Below the pieces are notes generated by a model. It saw nothing but the letters and a program-made list of their open reading frames with translations, was not told the origin of the DNA and ran no database searches. Shown here one piece after another: positions 12,527 to 23,628 of a stretch of 64,000 nt of DNA. The number at the start of each line of letters is the position of its first letter. Within the stretch, counting starts at the first letter, position 1. The position numbers and the translations under genes were made by a program. This DNA is from Allacma fusca. Taxonomy: Eukaryota; Arthropoda; Collembola; Symphypleona; Sminthuridae. The stretch lies in assembly GCA_947179485.1 (NCBI GenBank), contig OX359246.1, positions 73,125,508 to 73,189,507 on the forward strand, written 5' to 3'.

Positions 12527-13927
12527 GCAAATGAACCATAGGTACTCTCGCACACAGAAATCACTGCAGCAGTCAGAATGTAGAAAACAAAAGCTTCCAT
12601 TTTCTTTACATGCCTGGTGATAAAATAAAATGGAATCTAATTTTTAAGCCCTTTCAAAATATTTTATTTTATTGAAATACTCAACACTTACCCCACATCT
12701 AAGATTTATGCAATATCCAGAGCAGCAGTCGGAATTGTAAGTACAAAATCGTTCATTTGTTGTACAGGGCTGATAAAAAAACAAAATGGTATCAAACCAT
12801 ATCCGCGTTTTAAAACATCTCGTATTAATAAAGCAATTTTGTACTTACTCCACAAGTAAAATTCGTACAATATCCGGAGCAGCATTGGGAATTTTTATAA
12901 CAATAATATCCAAAGCGTCTGCATTCATACTACAGAACAAAATTGATGTGGAGAATTATTATCACACAGTACTAGAGCATTTATCGTTACTAAAACTAAT
13001 TTGTCTTGAAAATATCCGTATTTCTGCAGTACTTTTAGCAAATGTATTTCCCACCTGTGTTTACATACGTGAGGTCTGGCCATGCAAATGATGAATCAAT
13101 ACGGTCAGACAAAAACAATGACACAGAAAAACAGAAATTCCTCAGCAACTTTATACTTACTAATAGTTCATCGGGTCATGGGTGAAAGCCTAGAGGACCC
13201 CAAAAATAAACAAATACAAAAAATACAAAAATACTAATAGTTCATACTTCAAAATACTTTATATTGTCTTCCTCTAGTAAAAAATTAGAATTTATATTTT
13301 TGAAGCCCTTTTCACTGACTCAATGCAACTAGCAGAAATTTGAATATTTGAATTCAAAACTAAAACATAAAAAAATTACTTTATAGAAGTAAGTTTGTAT
13401 GCAAGATGAAAGTGAAGTTTTCAAAGTCTTGGATGCCGTTGTTAAAACTTTTGAGCAATAATAATTAATTGCATAATTATAATAATAAGAATTATAATAA
13501 AGAACGGTTTCCACTAAAACCAATTTAAATGTTAAAAATATTTAACATTGTTTTTTAAAGATGTTACATAATGCTTAACTTGCACTTACACAAATAAACA
13601 TTCTGCAAGACTCATTGCAGCACTCATGGTCGTAATCGCAGCCACTCCCATCTTCTTTACAAAGCTGTGAACAGCAAAATGTGAAGGAGGATAAGCATTT
13701 CGAAACTTTATTCTTATGCATTATTCTTGTAATTATTTATTCAATGGTGATTCAATTGGATTCCCAATGCAAAGGAAAACTGATGGAAAAATTGAATTTT
13801 AGTTGAATTAGTGTACCCTTACCGGACCATTATTTGTACCCATTGATCGTCTGTATAAAGCTTGTCCTGACGTCAAACCAAGAAATAGAGTAAAAATGTA
13901 AAAACGGACCACAAACCCAATGAACAT
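12527..13927 (-). CDS. Secreted four-knot cysteine-rich (ICK-like) peptide precursor
   Basis: Minus-strand exons: signal exon 13823-13927 (35 codons: hydrophobic core, LGLTSGQA cleavage region, then YRR), then four domain exons 13590-13664, 12849-12929, 12692-12769 and 12527-12613. Every intron is phase 0 with GTAAG donors. Domains 1-3 have C-x6-C-x5-CC-x3-C-x4-C; domain 4 has x8 in the last loop. This C-C-CC-C-C order is that of inhibitor cystine knots, found in arthropod venom peptides, defence peptides and channel blockers. It is seen as secreted, with no membrane segment. The last exon ends in a donor, so at least one more exon follows toward lower coordinates; it was not identified. Intron 2 carries a 60-bp retroposed insertion. 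Related loci lie at 23187-23628, 31235-32115 and 47257-47699. Function (venom, antimicrobial, signalling) cannot be decided from sequence. Confidence 0.75.
13172..13231. mobile_element. 60-bp retroposed insertion with 14-bp target duplication
   Basis: A short segment ending in an A-rich (AAATACAAA)-like tail lies between two exact copies of TACTAATAGTTCAT (13158-13171 and 13232-13245). The duplicated unit near 31700 lacks it. This is the signature of LINE-machinery insertion: a 5'-truncated LINE or SINE tail. Confidence 0.7.
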
Positions 13928-14852
13928 CCTTACAAAAAATTGAAATTAATTTCTTTATCTATGCTTTATGGGAATAAGACAGTTTGGGTTGTCTTACTTT
14001 GAACTTGGTTTGTGTAACTCAAGCATCAACTATAGTTGTAGGTAGCTGTTGTTTATAAAGCTAATGTTGCAATTAGTTGTTAAAATGACAAGAAAGATTA
14101 TTAACAATAGCATTGTATACATTTTATGTCTTCAAGAACAAAGTCTTCTCCTTTTGGTTGTTCACACATATTCCTAATTGTAAGCATCAATAATACTAAC
14201 AAGGATATCTTTTGACATGATACCCATCCATTCGAGGGCCAGTTTGAGATTTCCCCTCGTAATTTTCAGAATTCAAGAAATTCGAGCAGATTTGCTGTCG
14301 CTCCAAAGCTCCAGAATCCAACGGAGTACCAGAGGTACCTGTTTCACTCAGTATTTCGATTGTCACATCCCATTTGACTATTAACACGTGCTGCACCGCG
14401 CATTATTCGAATCTAAAAGTACCATGCCAAAAACTGTATGTCACTTCATTGAACTTAAAATGAAGGACACTAAATGACTAGAGTAAAGTAATAATTAAAA
14501 TATGATTACTTTGTATGACAGAATTTATTGCTTAAGAAAACAATTGACTTTGTGATAATGTAAGTTTGACGATAGATATTTTGACATACACAGAATATTG
14601 TTTTTAAAATGCATAATAACATACATTCTCATAGTACCCTATAAAAGGAGGTATGTAACCGTATACCCATGTGTATATACATACATGTAAATATGTATGT
14701 TATATAAGTTGTATAAGGTTTTGAATTAATTTCAAATTTCCTTTGACCAGGGCTGTGAATTTTGAAAAGCTATTAATAGATCCTGGTGGTTTAACTTCGT
14801 GTTGGAAAAGCGAACCAGGTTATACGTGCGTTTGACATAGGTCTACCATAAC
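13928..14852. other. Duplicated non-coding segment, unit 1
   Basis: Matches 32116-32479 and then, past insertions, 34793-34843 and 37325-37990. No gene recognised. It serves as the flank in which the unit-2 insertions at 32480 and 34844-37325 can be seen as later events. Confidence 0.6.
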
Positions 14853-16162
14853 CAGAGCTCCGCACGGGTTCGAGTACCTACTGGAGTTTCAAGTACGAGT
14901 ACAAGTACGGGTCGAGTACGAGTCACAACAAATTATGTAGTCGTACTCTCGGGTCAAGTAACTCTATGCGTAATTACTTGTATTTAAGTAATTTTGAACC
15001 CAGTATCGTAACAAGTACGTGTCCTCAAAAAGTACTAGAAGCAAGATACGAGTACAAGCAAAAGTATTGAATTTGAAATTACTTGGTACTCGTACTTGAA
15101 ATGAAAAAAGTACTCAAGTACTTTCACCTAATCATGCGTAGAAAAGTCATGCCTTAAATCCTGTATTATTGGTTGTTGTTTTGATGTGAGCCGAGAACCG
15201 CCGTGTATAACACATGTACGAAAGTTATACTTCAATGAAACTACTGAGATACAATGAAGGGGATTTCATACTAGATATTTTAAAATTTACTCATTTACCT
15301 GAGGTCACGGTTCAAAGAGTAAACCAATGCCAGTTTTTTAACATTTCGCATGTTTTTTGATTATTCGGTGTTTGAAGTATATACAAATAAAAAGGTTTAC
15401 CGCTAGTTGGTCGAAAATTGTGAGGGCTTTCCAGAGAGCCATTAATTATGTTTATATAAACGATTGTGGCGAGTTTCGAACATGTACAGAAAACACAGGT
15501 AACAAGATTTAAGAAATTCTCTTCAATAATGTATTAATGGTAATAGTTAAAAATATTGCGGATAAGGAAGATTTAAATATAAAATTTTTTAATGGCACAG
15601 TTCTGAAACTGTCACTATCGTCTAGTTGTTGCAACAATTTCATGGGTAAAACTCAATTAGAGTTAATTATCATTAGCTTAAAAGAACTGCGACCACAGCA
15701 GCTACACCGGTGATGTTAGACGATGAATTATTTGGAAATTTATCCAAATCCTTTTGTTCGTTTAAGATACGTGTACACTATAAATAGCTATAAATAAATA
15801 TAAATAAATGTAAATAGGCTCTCAATAAAAGCAAAAACAGTGAATAATTTTATTATTAAATTAATTACGGCTAACTTATGTAAACTAAAGCTTACAAAAG
15901 TAATTGAAAAAGTAATTGAACCTCGACTTTGGTCCAAGTACAAGTTCAAGTACGGGTGGGTCCGGTTTTTAAAAAATACTTGAAAATTCGGTCCGAGTAC
16001 GAGTACGCCTACATTGTACTTTTACTCGCACTTAGAGTATCGGATTTTATACTCGTACTTGAACGAGCAAGTCCGGATCTGACTCTGCTTTTAGCCGAAA
16101 ATTCAAGTACGGTTCCGGCTCAAGTTCGGTATCAAAATTTAGTCGACCCGTGCGGAGCTCTG
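14853..16162. mobile_element. hAT MITE, GAGTACAAGTACG family
   Basis: Perfect 17-bp terminal inverted repeats (CAGAGCTCCGCACGGGT and its complement) flanked by exact 8-bp duplications ACCATAAC (14845-14852 and 16163-16170), the hAT signature. Both sides are filled with degenerate GAGTACAAGTACG-type motifs; the middle (15130-15900) is AT-rich without an ORF. The paralogous position near 38005 in unit 2 has no element, so it inserted after the duplication. Confidence 0.93.
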
Positions 16163-16698
16163 ACCATAACAAGTGTACAGAGTAAACTTCGGCATGCAAA
16201 AACTAGCAAACTGATCATAATCCAATTCAGTTTTCATACGCTATATTTGAATTAGCTCTTGTTTGTCTATATTTTGATTTTTTTTATATTTCCTATCTAC
16301 ACGCGTTAAAAGTGTATTACCGTGTATGTAGTTAATGTGTGAAGACACATAAAATTATGAAATGACGTCGTCATGGGCAATACAATCACTAATATGTTTC
16401 AATGAAAATAGGTAATTAAACCACATTCGGAATACAGAAATGAATGACGAAGATGTTCTTGCGTTTACAACATCAGTATTGAAGTCAAATATTTGAATTG
16501 TTTTAAATTATCAATACATATCTACGGATTAAAACGGAGTTTTAACGATAGTAGACTTAAATAGATAGAAATTAAGATTTATCCCGGACTTCTTCATCAA
16601 CTGAACACTCCAATGGCAAAATACCGCGTTGTATTTAAAATCCGGAATTTCAAAATAATTTGCTCCTCCGGAAAATTTTTTAAATTTGTCACATTCTT
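16163..16698. other. Duplicated non-coding segment, unit 1
   Basis: Matches 38020-38570 closely up to about 16640. 16650-16698 matches the bases just before 45639, the empty site of the CACTA-like element to the right. No gene. Confidence 0.6.
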
Positions 16699-16996
16699 CC
16701 CAGCAAAGAATTTACTGGTGGCCCATCAGTAGTTTTAGTGCTGGAAAGCTGTGCTGGCTAAACATGGGATTTGTCCGCTTTCCCCCGACTCATCCAGCAC
16801 ACTGGAAAACACATTCAGCCAACACTTAACCAGCTTGTAGTTTCTATGCTGGCATTTCGTGGTGCCAGCACTGTTCCTACTGCCACCCATTACTAATGTT
16901 TTGCTTGTTTTGTGGCGTTTCAGTGTGAATGAACATACGTAAAATGAGACAATTGGTTTCGAATTTTTTAGTAAGATATATTTTTATTATTCTTTA

Positions 16997-19060
16997 TTAC
17001 AATGAACAATCAGACATAGGAAATATAACGAAGTTTTCTTGAAGGTGATTATAAGGTAGAAGTATACATTTTTTACTTAACATTCGAACAGGTATTTTAT
17101 CCATAATAAAATGTAAAGGATTAACATTTCCAATGCCTAATTTTAAACTGTCAAATGGATAATTGCTTAACTTAGTCACTTCATTAAATATTTTAACATT
17201 CAATTTTAAATTGGCTAAACTAGTAGAATCACGTGTAAAAGAATTAGTAGAGTCTATACCGACAATTTTGACAACTTTGTTGTCTTTAGTCAGGAAACAG
17301 TTATTACCCGTCAAAGTAGAAACATGTATACCCTTAATTGTAAGTATTTTTACTGTTTTCCATGTGTGTAACTTATCTTCAACTGTATTATAACTTAATG
17401 ACAAATCTTCCGCTCTCTCTGCTAGTCTACTTGCTATCTGCTGCATATCATGCTTTTTACCTCGGAGCAGCCTTTTTAAATGTTGCATATAATTTTCAAA
17501 AGGCCAGGCTGAAAAATTATCTAGAGTGCCAAAATTCGAGGAGTCTGTTGCTAAGTGGCACAAGTTATGAACATTGTACACACAGAATTCTCTACCATAA
17601 ATACTAATCCCTTCCTGGACAAATTTGATTCAAAGTTGATGTGCTAAATTAATGCATTCAACATTGTTTTGGGTGTTGTGTGTTAAAATAAAAATCGCAC
17701 TGTGTAACAACAAAACTGCAAATAATGACTGGGGTTTAGTACAGGTTTTAAAACAACAACTCCAGCATAAAGCAAAAATGTTCTGTACTCAGTCGCTTTA
17801 AATTGTTCCAATTCTCTGGTAGATCTTATTTTGCGACTAAATTCTCTAGGAAAATGGGTGGCTTTAGCTGAAATTATTTCATTCATTTTTGAAACCAAAT
17901 TTGAAGGTAATTTGTTTGGCACTTTGCCTCTAGTCCATATAAATAAAAGTTTACGACATACCCCTAAATACACTAAATGCATGGGGTCAAACACTGTTTG
18001 AAGTACCACATAAAATTCTAGTTCAATTAAGGGAGATACACCAGCATGGTGATCAGCATCTAATTGTGATGAAAAACTATCGAATGTTCTGAGTTTACTG
18101 GTTGTTGACAAATAAATAACTCTTCCTAACCACTCTTGCTCACACCGTTAACATCCATTGTAGGCGTTGTGGTTTTTTATACATTTGATGAAGCTTCTAG
18201 CAGGAGCATCGGCAATTAGACAATTAATATATACATAATACAATTTACCGTCTATACATAATCCTTCATTCTGTCAAATCTTTAGCTCCGCGATAAAATC
18301 ACATAGGAAGTCATGGACATTTCTCGGTTTCGAAATACCACAGAAAATGGAAATTACAAATGGAGACTTATCTGTAGCCTGTACTAATGTTCCAAGAATA
18401 GGCCAGATGCTTTTATTGGAGGATTTGCTAATCGGTAAACCATCTATATTTATATTTAGTAATAGCCTATTAGGTTTTTCACGATGATGTGAGTATTGAA
18501 CTTTTCGTATTCGCATATAAATCGAATCCTAGCTGAAGTTTTTTGAAGATATTCTCTTTAAGACCTACATAGCAATACTCGTTACCATCTATATTTACTA
18601 TTACTATTTTGTAGTATTTCGATGTTTTTAACAATGTTGTAGCATTAATAGGGATGTTGAAACCAGGTATGTCATTTTTTAATAATTTCAGCAAATCTGT
18701 AATTGCTGCGTGTGTTACATTGTGAGTCAAACTCCATTGCCTTAGATTTTCTTGAAAAGACACTTTTACCTTCAACTCATTGTTATCTAAATCACTATCA
18801 GAACACTCATCTGCAATTTCTGCAGAATTATCTTGTAAATTGCTTAACACACTTTCACTGTCAGCACACAAAAAATTTGTGTACAATGTAGCTATAGTAG
18901 GACGGATGATTTCTCCATCTTTGGAGTTTGTTCTTTCTGTTTCAAATTTCTGGTTCACTTGAACCTGAATTGCAGCTTGAAATATCTTCTTGTCTTGTGC
19001 AATTCTTCGCCTTTTTGCTCTGCTCACTGATGTCAGTTTGAGGGCGCTTTCGTCCTTCAT
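16997..19060 (-). pseudogene. CACTA-like transposase, broken
   Basis: Four minus-strand open pieces (18479-19060, 18274-18516, 17683-18111, 16997-17581) line up with a transposase family common in arthropods and cnidarians. Seen in order: a basic N-terminus (AKRRRIAQDKK), an LRQWSLTHNVTH...LLKLLK block, NINIDGLPISKSS with a WPIL block, ADAPARSFIKC, DPMHLVYLGVCRKLL, FSRKIRSTRELEQFKATEYR, and VHNLCHLATD...FSAWPFENY. The pieces are separated by a frame change near 18490 and by stop codons after ELKI (about 18274) and after NAYNGC (about 18150), and the segment at 17600-17690 is also interrupted. The assignment to CACTA/EnSpm rests on remembered family motifs plus the element ends. Confidence 0.75.
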
Positions 19061-19202
19061 GCCTGTCCTTAGATCCGCGAAACCAATTAGAGATTTCCGT
19101 GTTAATTAATTTGTCAGTAACAATTTCAGACTGGGTAAAATTGCGTCGAACGGTTTCTACATATAATATATTTAGATAAAATGGAAACCGGTTGTTTCAA
19201 AG

Positions 19203-19792
19203 CAGGGACGGGAATTCGAATTCAAATCGGAATTAGAATCGGAATTATATTCAAAAAATTCGGGTATCCGAATCGACATTGGAATCGGAAAAAAAATTCA
19301 TTAAGGTATTTGTATCCAAAATCGGATTCGAATAAAAACAAGAGTATTCGAATCGGTATTCGAATATTTTTTTTATGAATTCCGATTCCAATAAAGTATC
19401 AATTTCATTGGGTTTTATACTGCCACGTACGAGAAAATGTTCATAGGAAGCATTTTTCAAAAGCCGCACACATAATATTATAAAATCCAAAGACAAAGTA
19501 ATGAACGTTTGGCAAAGGAAAAGTATATATTTAGCTTAGAAACGCTTAATGCGTTATGTATCGCTTATGTTTTTGCGATTAAATTGTTCCGTTGAATAAA
19601 TTCCCATTTTTTATAAGAATATCCGAAAAGTATTTGAATCGGAATCCAAATTCCGGAAGTATTCAAATATATTAGAATCCGTATCGGAATTCAAATTTTT
19701 AAGTATTAAAATAAGTAATTAAAATTGAAATCGAAATTAGAAAGTATTCGAATCCGAATTTAAATCCGTATGTTTCCGATATCCCGTCCCTG
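19203..19792. mobile_element. hAT MITE, GAATCGGAATCG family
   Basis: Inverted repeats CAGGGACGGGA/TCCCGTCCCTG with exact 8-bp duplications TTTCAAAG (19195-19202, 19793-19800). The interior is filled with GAATCGGAAT-type motifs. It lies inside the CACTA-like element between its two genes. A relative with similar interior motif is at 28410-29358. Confidence 0.92.
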
Positions 19793-20071
19793 TTTCAAAG
19801 TTTATCGTAAGTAAGTTATCTTATGTTTAATAATTAATAGTTATTATGCTTACCAATAACAATATTGTGAAGGGGACAATATTTGAACTGAATTTTTTTA
19901 TGCGCCCCTCCTCCTTTGTAGCCCACCCGGATAGCAAAGTTTCGTGTAAAGAGCTTCTCCAAAATTGATCGGGTTACTTTACCGACATTGGTATCCCCAA
20001 TTTTGTGGAAGTAACGCCTCTATATTAACACTTAGTAAACAACACTTATAATTGATAAACATTTTATACAG

Positions 20072-21239
20072 TTATTTCAGTTCAAACAAGTTAAAAACAA
20101 AAACATTTACCAGTAGACTAGCATTTGCTGAGGCTTTTAACCACTCAAACGCACTTTCCAAAGATTCCTCAGATGATATTGGAATTATGTTCATCAGTGG
20201 TTCAAAATCAAATCTGGAAACGCTTCTACTACCACTTGGGAAATTTTGCGCTTGAGAAAATTCTCGCATTCCATCTTTTAGACTAGCTAGCTGCTCAGCA
20301 ACAAACGCTCGCAAACCTGATATTAAAATCACGATAACTATGTAATGCTTACATAGTTATAATTAAATCACAAACACATTTACACTTACAACAATCATAA
20401 TGTTAGGAATCAAGGATTGAAAAATGTAACATTTACCATTTACTTCAGCCTTGAGGGTCTCTATTTCGGAGTTAGATGTGATGGAACTACTTACTGCAGT
20501 ATTTGTAGGAAACAGAACCTCCGTGATATAATTTTCACTTTCATCAGTAGCCACTGATTGATCTGCAGTTAAATTGATGGGATCTTCCAGATGTGAATGT
20601 TGTATTGCGTCTAAATGTTCTGCTCCCACAATGAAGCATTAATTAGACCGTGCGTATGCATTGACTATAAATGATACTTACGCAAAAAGAGGTTACTCTG
20701 TGGTTCAATGATTTGATCCACACTGTTGGACTGCGGCTGACTGCTCACACTTGCACAGGAATTTTCCGCACCCTCCGGAATCACTTCGGAATAAACGAAA
20801 TCATTGTTTCGTGTAGTCTTGACTGACCTCATCCTAAATTCCCTGTCCTCAAACTCTGAACACAAGTCGGACGTGTCGTCTGCCTTTTTAGCCAATATGA
20901 GCCCGTAATCGTAATCATCTAATAAATAATTCTGTAGTTACTTATTACTCTTCAATGTACCTTCTATTTTGAATTCGATATAGTGTAAACATTTAATACT
21001 AATGAGATAAAATCTAATTACCTAATGATCGATAAATCTTTACTTCATATTCTTTCCAAAGGGTTTTGTCCGGCTGTCTTCTTCTTAATGGCTGTTTGCA
21101 ATTTTTTTCCCTTAAAGTTCACAGGCCAAAAGCAAGTCTGTTTATTTTTGAGCCAGCATGTTGGAATTAAAGCCACCGATTTATAAAGTAGGAATTCTAC
21201 AACACAGAATTCTCGTTCCATTTTGTAACTAAAACTCAC
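20072..21239 (-). pseudogene. DUF4806-type accessory gene of the CACTA-like element
   Basis: Minus-strand exon-like pieces: 21045-21239 (opening EREFCVVEFLLYKSVALIP with a WL...C.WP pattern), about 20676-20910 (acidic, Ser-rich linker), about 20436-20625, and 20072-20316 (FPSGSRSVSRFDFEPLMNII then ESLESAFEWLKAS). The VVEF...VP..W....C.WP start and the FP....E.L..FE..L end are what I associate with DUF4806 proteins often found with such transposons. The first piece changes frame before the expected W..YEVKIY stretch at about 21050, so it looks inactive. Role unknown; probably DNA binding or helper. Confidence 0.5.
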
Positions 21240-21594
21240 CTTAGATTATATGACTCCACCACCACGCCAAAACAGATTTAATGTACTGAAATAATAAACT
21301 GCAGATACACGCGAGAATGTGAAAATCATTTACTGCATGAGTACACAAAGACCGTTATCCTTATAATAAATTACCGCGCCTAAAATAGTTCTGATCAAGT
21401 GTGTGCTGGCTGGCTGCAGTTTTCGTTTTGGAAAATTTGCGAGTGTATTATATTTGATGGCTACGCGCTGGATTGTATCCTTTATGAAGCCCCAAGAAAA
21501 ACGCAATGGTATTTCCCGCAGTTTACCGATTCCAGCAGAGAGCCAGCATTCCGTTACTGAAACAGCACAGAGCCAGAGAAAAATCTTTTCTGGG

Positions 21595-23186
21595 TTGTGA
21601 CTGTTTCAAAATTTCCAATTATCATGTTTTTGGAAGCCATCTTAAAATTTAAAAAATGCAATCTCTTTTAAGTTCTCATTTTAAAGTTATTTTATTTTGT
21701 GTTCTTGTAAATACATATGCAAACAGAGTTGAACAGGAAGAAGCAAAAATTTTTAGCTCCGGATTTGGGGGTTTGGGTGGAGTGAATGGAGTGAGATATC
21801 ATTGATGATATATTGGGGTATGGGCAAATAAGATATATGTAGATTGTGAATTTTGATTTAATTTTGGGGGAAAATTTCTCCTTTGGTAGTACATGGGGAT
21901 TTTAGATTTATTTATAGTAGAAATCAGTAAAGCTATTTTTTAGAACAAAAATGAACAATAAAATATTGTAATTATTTGAAAAAGTTATTAAATTTTTTCT
22001 TTAAAAAATAAATGTCAAGAAAAGTGAAACAAACAAAAATAGCAAAATTAACAAAAGAATGTCCACGACATTGTCACGCTCACTTTTTAAATCTTAAAAG
22101 TCACATTACTAAAAAACATCAAGGAATAGCTCGGTCAAATATAATAGATCAATATTAAGTGATACAAGTAACCGAGGAAAATACTGAAAGCGACGAAAAC
22201 AAGACAATTTTAAAGAAACTAAATGATGAACTGGCAGTGATTAACAATGTGTTCAGTGAAATGATTGATAATAAGCCTTCACAACAGGATTTTGATCTCA
22301 GGGGTCAAGGAGGTGAACCAATGGGAAAATTCCTTCCAATTTTTGAATTTATTCAGGGATTGTTTCTTTCAGCACCACATTTTGTCGCCCATATTTTCCC
22401 AAGTCAATCGTAGGCAATTTTATGGGTTTTACAGAAAGTTATCATATATACGTATGTACATGTCCCTCCGTTATAAATTGTGGATATACGACCCGTAAGA
22501 ACAGAGGGAGGGCAAGCTTGGATGAAATTCAACGTCAGGAGCGAAGATCAGTAAAGGAGAATTGTCTTTGGTACATATATTTGTTCATGCGCGGTTAAGT
22601 AAAATAAATTATAATTTTGTATGCACAATAATCAAATTTTAGAAGTAATTGGGAAACATTATATTCGTTAATCAATACAATTTGCATTTACAATAAAACC
22701 TTTATTTATTCCAACAATTTCATTGGAGATTTGAGGTGGCTAACTTCACTACTTTAGAACATATTGATAGTTTGTAATGATTGATGTTTTATAACCTGTT
22801 TTTTGTTTTACTGTACTTAAAACGCTATATAGCGATATCTGTTCGGTCCGTCCATCTGCCTGTCCTGTATTTCCTTGATTATTTGGGAGAATTATTCCGG
22901 ATTATCGTGATATTTCTTCCTATTAGTTCCCGTCCTACGTTTCGGGATTATATTGAAACAATTAAATTAGGCCGAATTTTACTCGACTAAGATTTTTTGG
23001 AAATAATAATATTTGTTGGTTTATATACACGGAAAAATTATGTTATTAGGGCTAGGGTCAACTGTATAGGTTTGGGATAGGGGGAGCTTTATAAGTTTAA
23101 GCATGCGTTTAGGTTTCGATAAGGAATGCCCGTTTGTAGAACATAAGGAATCTCCACCGGTAGTTCAAAAAGTAGATTGGACTTAC
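21595..23186. other. Mixed non-coding, with a zinc-finger-like remnant
   Basis: 21597-21690 matches 45640-45735 (flank of the CACTA insertion). 22013-22160 reads MSRKVKQTKIAKLTKECPRH onward to a C-x3-C-x11-H-x4-H pattern and then a stop, with an acidic stretch after it: a decayed zinc-finger-like piece of unknown origin. From 22368 on, homology to 46432 begins. The final exon of the knottin-like gene on the right may lie at 23000-23180. Confidence 0.4.
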
Positions 23187-23628
23187 GCAAATATAATATA
23201 TGCACCATCCCAAGCAGCAGTCACTATTAAAAAGGCACCAACTTCCCTCTTCTTTGCATGGCTGGTAATACACGCGTAATACAAGATGTCAAAGTATTAT
23301 AGGCCTGTTACAAAATTCTCGGCTTACGGTAAGTTAAATGTGAACTTACGCCACATGTTAAGTCTGTGCAGTATCCAGAGCAGCATTGTGGATTTGTTAC
23401 ACAAACGTAATCATTTTCCAAGCATTGCTAAAGCACGATAGGTACATGGATTATTATGATTTAAAATATTCAGCATTATTAATAGTAGTATGATCTTACC
23501 GGACGCATGAGACCCTGCCTGTAACGCCCGTACCAGGCCTGCCCTGCCGTCAAATCAACGGATAGGTTAAAAGTCAAAAAAAGCGTCAAGAAAGCCACCA
23601 AATTCCTAAGTAAAAAAATCCTGAGCAT
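23187..23628 (-). CDS. Secreted two-knot cysteine-rich (ICK-like) peptide precursor
   Basis: Signal exon 23500-23628 (43 codons; hydrophobic core with FLTLFLTF, then DLTAGQA and a Tyr/Arg-rich propeptide ending MRP), knot exons 23350-23427 and 23187-23261, all phase 0 with GTAAG donors. Both domains have C-x6-C-x5-CC-x3-C-x4-C. The TAGQA/TSGQA region and the exon borders match the gene at 12527-13927, so the two are ancient paralogues. The last exon ends in a donor; the terminal exon toward 23000 was not fixed. Cytosolic or membrane function is unlikely. The role could be venom, defence or signalling. Confidence 0.75.

Larger units (their letters stand above)
16699..21594 (-). mobile_element. 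CACTA/EnSpm-like DNA transposon, decayed
   Basis: Ends CCCAGCAAAGA and (inverted) CCCAGAAAAGA; both ends carry clustered CCAGC/GCTGG sub-terminal motifs (16699-16880, 21400-21594), as in CACTA elements. The paralogous position at 45639 is uninterrupted (CATTCTT-GTGACT), which shows a TT 2-bp target duplication (16697-16698, 21595-21596). It carries a transposase gene and a DUF4806-like gene, both on the minus strand, and a hAT MITE at 19203-19792. Confidence 0.8.

Noticed and set aside
17163-17607. Plus-strand ORFs opposite the transposase
   Set aside because: They are shadows of the minus-strand transposase, which has recognisable motifs.
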